A stretch of 64,000 nt of DNA from Cerrena zonata (lineage: Eukaryota > Basidiomycota > Agaricomycetes > Polyporales > Cerrenaceae), in NCBI GenBank assembly GCA_038087015.1, contig JASBNA010000084.1, forward strand, positions 62,001 to 126,000. The letters run 5' to 3'. The position numbers were made by a program, and so were the translations under genes. The notes below the pieces were generated by a model. That model did not search any database. It saw only the letters and a program-made list of their open reading frames with translations, and was not told where the DNA came from. Below, one piece after another: positions 23,333-33,710 of this stretch; position 1 is the first letter of the stretch; each line of letters starts with the position of its first letter.

Positions 23333-24254
23333 ACGCACCACAAACCATTGCCTCACACACATTTCGAAGATCTTCCACATTTACTCAACCACTCGAAGAT
23401 CAGGAGCATCAACTCTCAATTTGTAGTTCTCACGTAGGCCAGCATCTATTCATGTACCTTTCTTGTTTGCATTCGCTATTTGTGCACCTCCTCTTGGACC
23501 GCTTACGCTCGACGGGCTATTTTCACACCAATCGAACAACTCGTAGCGTAGATCGCAATCTATTTTTTCTTGACACCCTACATGAACTTTGTTAATGAGC
23601 TATGCTTTAGCCCGATCGATCGATCGCATCACACGAATCGGTCCTCGCCTTTCCGGTCTTCCGCCTTTATAAACGGAACAGTTCGCTATCCATCATTTGT
23701 CCAACAAGCCTTCGCTGTACAGACTCAAAACGTCGGACGTCGACTAGGTGGGCTCATACTGTACTTTTTCGACCAACTACGATGGCCTTGTGACAGCTAC
23801 AACTTTCATCCGGTCGGTACAACCGACAGATCGTAGGTGACCCCTGACACATCCGGACATGCCCCGGATGTGACAAATTTGGAACTTGACTTTCCGGATT
23901 GAGATTCAGATCAAAGTTGATTAGGAAACATATTCACCGTAAATACATACCAGTAGCTGTCAGACCAGTCTTTGTTCGAAATACTAGAATGTATTCTAAG
24001 TGATTACACAATGGCTGAAATACTCAGGATCCCAACAGATGTCTATACCACTTTTCTAACCTCGCCGAAACTCTGCATAACTGCTTTTCTACGCTATAGT
24101 AATCTCCCCAGTCCCTGTCATACTCCTGACCCAATACCTCATCATATTCGAACAACATTCCTCTGGTGAATTCAACGTCTAATCACTCGAGGGCTCACCC
24201 TAAGCCCCAATGCTCCCGCTCATCTCGAATGATGGTTACGACAGCTCCCTATAA
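23333..24254. other. Intergenic, decayed sequence
   Basis: Open frames continue without conserved motifs. A small inverted repeat, ACATCCGG with CCGGATGT, lies near 23,857-23,880. Confidence 0.35.
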
Positions 24255-24460
24255 CTAGACAGCGGGAAGGAGACAGCTTTTCCTGCGGAATTCTAGCACT
24301 CAAGGAGCTTGCTCACCATTATAACAACACACCGCTCCTGACATATGATAATCGAGCACACTCACTCACCAAAGCGCGTATGGATGGCTTTCTAGAAATC
24401 TCGAAAATTCATCAGAACAACGTGAGTGATTTACTTGACGATATGAAGAGGATATAAATT
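24255..24460 (+). pseudogene. Relic of a Ulp1-like (C48) cysteine protease
   Basis: A short open stretch reads RQREGDSFSCGILALKELAH followed by HYNNTPLLTYDN and KARMDGFLEISKIHQNN. The DSFSCGIL block matches the catalytic-cysteine region of Ulp1-type proteases that are common in mushroom genomes, often near transposons. The histidine and aspartate parts expected upstream are not found in frame: stops break the sequence before it. It is therefore a broken remnant rather than a gene. Confidence 0.5.
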
Positions 24461-25129
24461 CTCTTTGCTAAGCTATTCCTCAGCGGACCTCTGACTGGCG
24501 AGATCATTCGGTTCGTGATCGGTTCGTGTGGAAGGAAAATGTTGTGCAACGTGCTGGCCTATCTGGACACAAGCGCACTTCCTCTGGAGTACACCAGTAG
24601 CACCTTCGATAGCCGGGTCAATAAGAGCTACAACCTTAGGACAGAGAGCAAGTTTGCTAGAAGGAGAGCAGGATATGAAATCACAGCAAGGAGAAGGGTA
24701 GATCTCTAACGAGGGTCGACTGGTAATGTCAAAAGACGAGGTGATGCGAAGCTCTGTACTGCTCCACTATACAGACACTTTTCAAGACAATTTCTCGAAC
24801 GTTGTACTGAAGTGGTTGCCTCATTTGGAATGGCCCGTCTTAGGCGTCCCTCCGAGGTCGATGTCACAGGTCATAGAGATTTGTAAACGCAGGTTTAGGT
24901 GGACACTGGTCACATCGCGTAAACAAATGGTCGCGACTGTACAGTACGTGAGCTCCAGGCCATGGAATGTATACGCACCGCCGGTTAGACAACCTCAACT
25001 CTCAGTCTTTACCTATTTGGGTCACGCCCAGCGCTCTCGTGCCAGCATACTCGCTAGCCTCGATCACTTCGAACCACTTTGCTAAGCATTCACAACCGCA
25101 CCCATCTCTTTTTTTTCTACATTTCCGGT
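24461..25129. other. No supported gene
   Basis: Two short open frames (24,515-24,709 and 24,726-25,085) lack start context and motifs. They may be more decayed mobile DNA. Confidence 0.3.
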
Positions 25130-26271
25130 ATGCAGCACGACCAACCGTTGCAGATCGCTTGTCTGAGTCAATCTGAGCCCATACCTTTCTTGAATCCGAG
25201 GCATGACGACCCAGACTGTGCCATTGGTACTCATTTTCGCCTACTCACCCCGCAATCACTCACCAGGCTTGTAGTTGAGCAGTGCCGTTGCGCACAATTA
25301 GCAAATGTAGAACCCCCAAACGACGACGATTCTCCTCAGTACTCCGCGTCTCTAACCTCACGATTGTGGGACATTGGCTCTGTTTGTCATCCTTTTCTTT
25401 CCATTCGCCCTCTAACTGTCTTTCAGACTATTACCTTTTCTTTTTTAAATGGCAACTCAATTCAACATCGCAAGGTGCTGATGGGCCTCAGCAAGTGGCT
25501 TCAACATACCAATCTTCAACTTGAACAAGTGGCTCTCGGTGGTGCCGTACGAATTAAGTTTTCTCCTGCCTCATCGTGGAGCTACGTCGGTACAAATTGC
25601 CAAATTGTCCATGCCGACAGGCCCACGATGCAACTAGGCGGCATCGACGAATCTGAGTCTTCTCCTACCTCGCATGAACTCCGCTCAATTTTGCACGAAT
25701 GCGGCCACATGCTGGGCTTCGTTCATGAACATCAATCCCCTGCCCGCGCCAGCGAAGTGACATTCGACCGGGCAGGTAAGCATCCGCTATCGGCACCAAC
25801 TGTTCTAACCATTTTGTTAGCTACTATTGCTTATTACGCAGATACATGGACGCCCTCCAAGGTAGAACGCACAGTTTTACAAATCCATCTCGAAGAAAAA
25901 CTGGCGGCATACTCACCATTCGACGAGATGTCCATCATGCTGTAAGATTTGAGCAATCCTCTCTACCTCTGTGTATTCACTCTACAACACGCAGGTACGA
26001 AATCGCCGCCTGCACTAATGACGAACGCAGGCACATCGATAGACCCTCCAAAATATCCTGCGTCGATGCAGCATTTGCCAATCTACTGTATCCACCCCCC
26101 CTTTCGCCAAATCTCCCCCTCCTCCGGCACTCTCTCGTCATTGCTGGCGTTCCTCCATGCAGACTATCCCTCATTCTCGAGTTTGACAGTCCTCAACAGT
26201 TTCGACAGAGATTCATGTTGTGGAATCGAGAAGCCCGGGTCGCGTATAGTGTTGTAAACAACCGAGCTTAG
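25130..26271 (+). CDS. Metzincin-type zinc metallopeptidase, copy 2
   Basis: The ATG at 25,130 (MQHDQPLQIACLSQ) opens a gene parallel to copy 1. A 45-base intron (GTTTGT to TTTCAG) after LWDIGS keeps the frame. The zinc site HECGHMLGFVHEHQSP is intact, and splicing of the last intron gives SIMLYEIAAC with the Met-turn methionine. The two copies share intron positions, CRCAQL/CRCVQL, FLNGNSIQH/FLDGNSIQH and the WNREAR end, so they arose by tandem duplication. No signal peptide is predicted by eye. The stop is at 26,269-26,271. Substrate is unknown. Confidence 0.72.
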
Positions 26272-27013
26272 ACGTACTACACGATATCCACCAACTTCGC
26301 TACTAGTCTCCTAACTTGTAGACTCACACTTGCCGGCTCATGTGCAATGTTTGTATTACTTAAAACGCACAGATCTCCTCAATTGTCAATAGATACATTT
26401 CTTGGCACACTACATTATTGGTCCACTCAGTATCGATATCAATGGCTAAAGCTCCATGCTGATTCCGTGCCTGCACATACGCTAAGTGCACCATACCCAC
26501 GCAACCTTCCAAATCTCTACCTACAAACGTTTCAGCTTTTCCGACCTCTGTCAATGCTCTTATTATCCCTGAACTTGTTAGACCCTCGAGATGATATGGT
26601 TCTTCTTCACCCTTACTCACGCGTTTCTCCCGACACAATATTCCATCAACGACCAATCATGCCAATCTATGAACCTATTGAATACTCATACTGAATTATA
26701 AGGCCGTCCGTTCTGGTTCCCAAGTCTCCCTGCCTATACATACGCCTCACCTCTCACGGACAGGAGTTTCTCAACCAGGCACCTACCGCAAATGGCGCCC
26801 ACCGCACACTCGATGTATCGGACACTGTGCTGTGTTTGACAATTCGAGCGTTTGACCCGCACACACAATTGTATAGAATACCGAATCACACCCTCTACAT
26901 TCAATTGACGGCTGTGGAACGATTGCAAACATCAACAAGACTGGCCCCCAACCGCTCTAGCGTACACAACTAACGTGAGAGGCTCGCTTTGTGCACAGAC
27001 TCCAGTAGTAAGG
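26272..27013. other. No supported gene
   Basis: One 115-codon open frame (26,347-26,694) has no recognisable motif. Splice signals do not connect it to the peptidase gene. Confidence 0.35.
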
Positions 27014-27520
27014 TTAACGTTCAACCTGCGTACCTTGGTGTCCATGTGAACGCTCATCCCCCTTCCTTTTCACCTCCCCACCTACTTGCTGCTGCACACT
27101 AACTGCGAACAGTTGAAGGTCAGCCCATACCCTGTCCCGGGCATCTAATGTTCCCGGCTTGAGTGAGCGAAAGCCACCTGCACTTTTGACCTCGGTGCCA
27201 CTAGCCTCGGCACACTCCTTCACCAACGCAGCGCTTCTCTCTCTTGCCATGCAATCAGCCAAGTCTGTCCTTTTACAACGACCGACTGCTTGACGCACTG
27301 CAGACTGTTGCGACGCGTTGAAGTATGTTAGTTCAACGACAAGGACGGAAACGTTACAACCTGACCTCTTCAGCAACACTGCTTTTCACGTTCCCGTCTA
27401 GCTCCCCTTCAAACGCCGCACACAATTCCAGAGGGGGGGGCTCGTCACCGTCATCGTTGTCAACCTCATTCACTTCTGTAACCAGCAAAGTTGGGACATC
27501 TTCGCACTGCAGCATGTCGC
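27014..27520 (-). CDS. Hypothetical protein, weak model
   Basis: Two protein-like stretches can be joined by an intron near 27,305-27,370. The first is acidic (LVTEVNEVDNDDGDEPPP), the second is helical (ADLQLFAVSVQQQVGG) with conserved-looking charged residues. No ATG is certain and no family is recognised. It may be a fragment of a larger gene or part of decayed mobile DNA. Confidence 0.25.
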
Positions 27521-28006
27521 GCTAAAAAGCAAGGCCATCAGCATGTAACTTGCTCATCATTGGGTGCTCGTCTGGTCCACCAGTGATCTCCGGGAACCAA
27601 ATCCAGAGCACGAAATATTGGTGAACCTTTATAATCCATGTTTGAGGCTGTGTCGACTGTCAGACCTATTCAACTTGTGAGCGCAAAACCATTCCGTTCG
27701 TCATAAAGAACTCATACAGACTGAGACAATACATATTTATATAGTTTACAGTTGATATATCCACTCATCTGTATAACTTATAGGGAGGAGACTTAATCAT
27801 ACACAAAAGAAACTGCCGCGTGTCAAGGACCCGTCCTTGACTGTACTGGCTGGCGTTCTAGAACCGCAGACGTACATTTTCGATTTCCGCTCCGGATTAT
27901 CCATTTATAGTCATGCCATTCGACTGGGAGAAAAGTTAGCTTCGATCTGCCGTTCAGGTGGCAGCCACCGTTCGGCGTGTGAACGGCCAGCCTCTACACG
28001 AAGGTC

Positions 28007-29136
28007 ATGACCGTTAAAACGACGTTGGAACTCACAGCCGATTGTCACCTGTATCGTCTCTGTCAGGCTCAATCCTACCATTTTCGACAACGAATCATGC
28101 GTTTCACCCCTTTTGTCAGCCGCAGCATACAGTACTTTGACATTGAGCACCCTATACAGTACGTACCGCGGCCAACCTCACACGATCCATAATTCTGACC
28201 ATAACCCACAGCCAATTGCCGTTGGAAGTCCGGAGTCTTATCTTGCGATACTGCGACATGCCCACCCTTCTCGGCCTGTGCCATGATAAAAACTGGCGTG
28301 ACAGCACACTTCAGGAAGTAGCCGCGTCGTTCAGACTACTATTAGCCACCTTTACTCCTGACCCCGCCGCATTCCGGCATATGATGAGACGAACAAATAC
28401 CATTATATCAGGATCCACAGCACTGTACTTTCTTCTCCGCAGCCCCTGTACCTGGACACCGGGCGACACCGACATTCTCGTGTCTCCCGCCCATTTCGAT
28501 ACAGCCCTTGAATTCATCATGGCGTTACCCGGCGCAACTATAACTCACGATAGCCACAACGCACCTCCGGAAACGTATGAGGCAATTCGCCCCAACTTCC
28601 AACGCCTGGTCAAGGTCACCACGCTGATGGCTAAGTTTGATGTCATGATGAGCAGAGAGGCTTCTCCTTACCACTCTGTTGCCCATTACTGGACGACTCT
28701 CGTCATGAATGCACTCACAGCGGACTTCTTTGTGTGTGCTTACCCTTCCCTTACTTTCTCCCATCGAGGTGCCATGAAAAGCCGTCATGTACTCCCCGCA
28801 CCCTTCGAGAAGTACACTAATCGCGGCTTCCAATTCTTCACACCCGGTGGACCACCCACCAAGCCCGATCAGTCTTGTGCAAGATTGATAGCATGTTCCA
28901 GGCGTCAACGTTATTTTGGCGATGACAATTGCCTCGTCTTCCCAATTATTGACGACAGTGTCTCTCCAGCAGATGACGACACGGAAACTTTGGAATCGAG
29001 CATCACCACTGCATGGCAATTGGGAGGAAAACCATGTGGGAATACCGCCTGTTTCATACCTACCCCCCGTGTAGCATTGACGATGACGGTCAACGGCGGA
29101 TGGCAAGCGGGTTTGCAAGCCGTCCAAGACCAATAA
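28007..29136 (+). CDS. F-box-like/nucleotidyltransferase-fold protein A
   Basis: A 53-base intron (28,159-28,211) joins ...HPIH to QLPLEVRSLILRYCDMPTL, which has the shape of an F-box start (LP-E-----I-----L). The main domain contains ISGSTALYFLL followed by PGDTDILV and, some 75 residues later, MAKFDV. This GS...DxD...D pattern is that of the nucleotidyltransferase fold, with all three acidic residues present. A C-terminal block has CSRRQRYFGDDN and CGNTAC. The start at 28,007 is uncertain: sequence before it (YIFDFRSGL, SIYSHAIRLG) resembles the N-terminal exon of paralogue B in another frame. No biochemical function is known to me. Confidence 0.6.
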
Positions 29137-29350
29137 ATTCTACCGCCAGCTGTTCTTCACCTCTGTTCTGAGGCTCGCATGTTAGAAACCCAGATTGTCA
29201 TGCGGTCGGTTTATCATAGTTTCGTAAACAATACTATATTATACAACATCGTTTGAGGGCACTTATGACGTCACATCTAACCTTCGCGTTACCGTATAGG
29301 GTCCGAAAAGCGAACGGGTCCTAATCAATGAAGCACTAATAACGTGTCTC

Positions 29351-30758
29351 CTACGGCATCGCCATCACGCTAATCTCATCATATACATGCTTTTGATCTT
29401 CATACATCACCGTCAACTCTTGACATCGGGGTGACGATGATACATAGCAATTGGTCGTCCCACAAGCCAAACCTCCAATTCTCCATGCACTGACCCTATC
29501 CCCCTGATTCGCATTAACGTTATCAGTAGCAGCTCTAGCAACAACACCAGGCACTGCTACTACCAATGTGTCCTCATCTCCAAAGTAGCGATTTCGAGAT
29601 GAACATAACACCGAGTTTTCGCAACCGTGTGATAAGGTCAAGTTCTGAAGACGCCGGTCGAGAACGTGGAATCCTCGCTCCTGGTACTTCGCCACTGGAT
29701 TGCCAGTGGCTGCGTAGCGAACCTGAACGACCTTCTGGGATAATGTAAGTGTAGGATACGCGCACAAGATGGTGTCCGCTGTGATGGCATTCATGACGTG
29801 TGTTCCCCAGTAGTGTATGATTGTGTTGTACGGGATAGACCCCACGCTTTCGATGACATCGAATTTGGCCATGTTGGTATGGACCTTCACCAGACGACGG
29901 AGCCCACCATACGGGTGTGAGTCAATCTCTTCTCCTCCAGTCTCGTCAAGCGTATCTGAGACCACCTGAGCACCAGGGAGCGACAATATAAACAACAACA
30001 TCTTGTCATAGCCCGCCTCCACTGCAATGATATCGACGTCTTGTGGTTTCCAAGTGGACGGCTCACGTAGAAGGAAGTGTAGAGCGGTAGAACCCGATAT
30101 GACGGCGTTAGTGCTCGCCATCATTTTCCGAAAAGCAATAGGATCAGGCGTGAAGGATCCCAACATCTTGTTGTAACAGAGTGATAACTCAACGCCCACC
30201 AGCTCACGCCAGTCGGGGTCGCAATACAGCCCCATCAGCGTTGGCAGGTCACAGAAACGAAGGATACGGCTCTTCGTCTCGTTCGGCAGCCGACTATCAG
30301 AGGTTTAATAGAGTTAGACCACCCCTATCAACGTGAGTGGTCCAAACTCACTGGATTGCATGATTCTTTGCGAAGTATACGAACTTCGTCTTGGCAAACG
30401 GTAAATTCACCATACTTGTTGTTGTTGGGCGGGCAAGGTTGAAAACGAGAGATCGAACCAGCACCGACTGCTGGCTGGAGAAGGATGCTTTATGCTCCGT
30501 TAGCTCGGGACTCACGCGATTACCGCACCGGAGCGGGAGAATGTAAAGCGGCAAACCGACGCGGAAACTGAGCAGGAATGCACTCTTCACCCGCACCACG
30601 CCGACGGGTTGTGGCGGCAGTATGACGATCGGTCGAACAGACAGCCTAGTCCGCGACGGCAATGATCCAAAAAGGCTGCACACGTTATCTGCAAAGGCAG
30701 TTGATGCATCGGATGGCTGGGACTGAACGCACAACACGGACAGCGAGCGTACAATCAT
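29351..30758 (-). CDS. F-box-like/nucleotidyltransferase-fold protein B
   Basis: Two exons, 30758-30352 and 30293-29351, join by a GTGAGT...ATAG intron, giving NHAIHRLPNETKSRILRF. The first exon adds a domain of about 135 residues with RPIVILPPQP, FLLSFRVGLPLYILPLRCG and KFVYFAKNH. The second exon carries the F-box-like start (LPNETKSRILRFCDLPTL) and the transferase-like core: ISGSTALHFLL, PQDVDIIAV and MAKFDV, with all acidic residues. The C-terminal SRNRYFGDED and CGTTNCYV match paralogue A. It lies tail to tail with A across about 215 bp. It may modify a nucleotide, RNA or protein, but this is inference from fold only. Confidence 0.65.
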
Positions 30759-30822
30759 GCTATTTAGTGAACAATGTAATAATTTTCGAGACGGTAACAC
30801 CAAGCAGCGCCGATATCAACCG

Positions 30823-31722
30823 CTAGAACCCCATATTCCTCTTCATCACTGTCAACTCTTGCACATCGAAAAAAAAGGCTTGTTGGTTCCGGTCTGCATC
30901 CGATTTGCAAACGGCTGTCATGCGAACTTTTACCAAGGAACCTTTCAAGCTTCTCTCATACTCAGCAGGCAGTATCAGCCTGAACTGCTCATCATAGATA
31001 GGCAACGGAGTGAATGACCACTTCCCCCCCTCGAATGTATCTACGCTCTTGCCGTTGCTGCCCTCAGGTAGAATAACCTCATACCAACTCCGCTGGGAAA
31101 CTGCTTCCGCCAACCTCATATATGCGAACATGTTTAAATTATGCTTCGGAGCTCCGTCCCCAAAGCTGGTGCCAATGTCTGAGAGGTCCTGTCAATGAAG
31201 TCAATAAGTGGTAGTAGACACGTAGGATGAGACCGACTTACTCGCAGCAGCGTGGGGAAGCGCAGGACGGGATATCCAGCACCAGTGGCCAAAGTGTGTG
31301 TCAGTATGGAGCCCTTGATTGTGGCCGAAGCCTGCAACCGACGACAAACTTCGGCGACGTGTGGCTCTGACGCTAACAAGTGCTGACTTCCGCTGCTGGG
31401 CATTAGTACGCCGGTGGGTGGTGTGTCGGTCATGGTCCTGTAGTGGCTAAAATCAAATAAGGACTCCCCCGACAGTATACCAACAGCCACAAATTCCCTG
31501 GGCTCGGGGGAGACTGCGTCACATAACATTATGTTATCGCTGAGTGGGTGGGTGAGCGTATAGACCCTGCGAACGCCCGAGGTTTCTCGATCCCATGCCA
31601 TGCGTGATAAAGCTCCGACGTTCCCTAAGAAACGATCACCCTCCAAGTGCTAAGTGAAGACGTTAGTGCTCATTCCGTAGTCGAGATTGACGGTTACCCA
31701 CCGCTTTCAGCCAGTACTCCAT
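30823..31722 (-). CDS. Hypothetical protein, possible OB-like C-terminus
   Basis: Three exons can be joined: MEYWLKA (31722-31702), a middle exon from about 31,652 to 31,243, and a last exon from about 31,191 to the stop at 30,823. The middle reads HLEGDRFLGNVGAL and YTLTHPLSDNIML. The end has SFTPLPIYDEQFRLILP and GSLVKVRMTAVCKS, then FFFDVQELTV, a beta-strand pattern reminiscent of the end of an OB fold. A similar layout ends the genes at 36,700-38,217 and 38,701-39,790. More 5' exons may exist between 31,740 and 32,289. No family name can be given. Confidence 0.5.
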
Positions 31723-32440
31723 AATAGTAAGCAGGTTGCGCCGCAGACGTGAATGTTGTGGATTAGAGGTTGACTCCCTTTGAGAGCATTTTGTTCCCCG
31801 GCAAGATCACACATGTTGGGAACGGAAGATCTCCGCGCCCTGCTTCATGCGTCATGATGAGGCCCAGCCAAGACCCGACTCTCGGCTATTACCTCTCGGA
31901 CGGTGATCGCGACCCTCGCAAGAAAAGTCTTCAGCAATCGGTCCATTTTGCACAAGGAACGATCGGTCTCCATCTTAATCGTCACTGGCACACACAGGAG
32001 CACACGATGCACCGCCACGACCACGTTAAAATGGTGATGTCGAGCGGTCCGCTGCTCGGAAGGGCACCTCGGTCGTATCTGATTTTCAGAGGGTACCGCA
32101 CATCTCGCTCTTCCCATGTCGAAAATCCCCACTGGACGGAAAACACGCTGATCCCGATGTCGTTGTAGAAGCCAAAATTTCCAGCCAATGTTGTAACTTT
32201 GTAGCGAAAATAACAATCTGCTCGGCGTGTAATGTGAATGTGCCGCTACGTCGCATGATAAAAATGTCCTCGCATCGCACGTGATTCACAATGCACTGTA
32301 TCGCGGATGCGTGTGTATGGCAATAGTGACCTACTAATCACCACGCACGTACCGAGCCCCTAAAGGACCCGTATTTATACTCTGCTCACAACCACTGTTA
32401 GGCACTGTTGAGCAGCTGTTACCTCAACCACATTCGACAA
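31723..32440. other. Uncertain region between divergent genes
   Basis: On the minus strand a protein-like stretch (FGFYNDIGISVFSVQWGF, WEERDVRYPLKIRYDRGA) ends at a stop near 31,982 and could be an unplaced 5' exon or a relic. TATTTATA at 32,372-32,379 fits the promoter of the gene starting at 32,441. Confidence 0.3.
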
Positions 32441-33491
32441 TGCCCGTCCTCGATGGAAGCACCTGGTCCTACACGTTCTTCCCAAAAACTCATGCCGTCC
32501 AGTACGTACCCCCCAGTTGCGTACATGATGTGATGCTCATATTCTTAGCAGCCGCTTACCCAATGAATTGAAGAGCCGGATTGTCCACTTCTGCGACATG
32601 CCGACGCTCGTTGGGCTGTTGCATGATGCTGACTGGAAGGATTTTATCGACATCGAGTTGACCTTGAGCTTGCTCAAGGTATTAGCGAAGATCACCGATC
32701 GCCCGACTAGTTTCCGACAGATGATGAGGCTCACTCAGTCGATCATTACAGGATCTACAGCTTTACACTACATTCTCCGACAACCGAGCCAATGGCAGCC
32801 ATCTGATACCATTCTCGTGGTACCCGTTCATCATTTCCAAACCGCCATGACCTTCATCACTGAGCTTTCTGGGGCGCACGTTATCTTTGACAGTGCCGAT
32901 GAGGCCGCCGGTCCCTACCTGCCGCTGACAAAAGGGTATACGCGATTGGTGCAAGTACAAACTCTCCACGGTACTATTGCCGCGATGCAGAGCAACTCTC
33001 GATCCCCTTTCAGCCCCCTACCGTCATACTGGGGCACTCACGTCATGAACGCCCTCACCTCGGACACCTTCGTCTGTCCTTACCCGAAGCTCACCTACCA
33101 TCACCAAGCGCTTGTACGGTACAGACACAATCATCCGAACATCAGGCCCCTCGAGCACAAGTATCAAGCACCCGGCTTTGCGGTCTTTACATCCACTCGC
33201 GGCCTAGCAGATCTATCCGTCTCTTGTCACCACTTCAGTGCATGCTCTCGTCGTGATCGGTACTTCGGAGATGACGAGACTCTGACTGTACCAATCCGGG
33301 ACGCAACGTACAACCCAGCGGAGTGGGCAGAACCCGACGCGGAATTCACAACCGCCTGGAGACTCGGTGGGAGGGCTTGCGGCAATAGATGGTGCTTCCT
33401 GCACTGTTCTTCAGCCAGTAGCACAGTTAGGCTCTTACGTCCTGATGGGTATCTTGTAGGTGGGAGTAACACCACAGCGGTCATAGGATGA
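32441..33491 (+). CDS. F-box-like/nucleotidyltransferase-fold protein C, degenerate active site
   Basis: Exons 32441-32501 and 32549-33491 join to MPVLDGSTWSYTFF...HAVHSRLPNELKSRIVHFCDMPTL, again an F-box-like start. The core keeps ITGSTALHYIL, but the acidic motif reads PSDTILVV where A and B have DTDILV and DVDIIA, so the second aspartate is gone. The later MAKFDV block is replaced by LHGTIAAM, removing the third. The C-terminal CSRRDRYFGDDE and CGNRWC are well kept. It is probably folded but catalytically dead, if the family is enzymatic at all. Intact frame and conserved C-terminus argue against simple decay. Confidence 0.65.
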
Positions 33492-33710
33492 GCTTGACGC
33501 CTCGATATACATAGGTACACTCAGACGTAGTTAACTGCTTGTAGTTGTGCCTTCCAGTACCATCATTGGTCGATCGATACTGGCCTCTGTAATACTTACT
33601 TACTATCATGCGGTCTGGCTTCGAATGGCATCACGAAAAACACTGTATTCCCCTTTGAATAAAGAGACCAAACAAGCTCTGAATATAAGCCTTGATTAGC
33701 CCATCGATAA

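Noticed and set aside
33690..33700. TTAG preceded by A as a possible 3' end of the Helitron
   Set aside because: No stem-loop lies next to it and it is only ten or so bases from the stop of the neighbouring gene; too weak to call.
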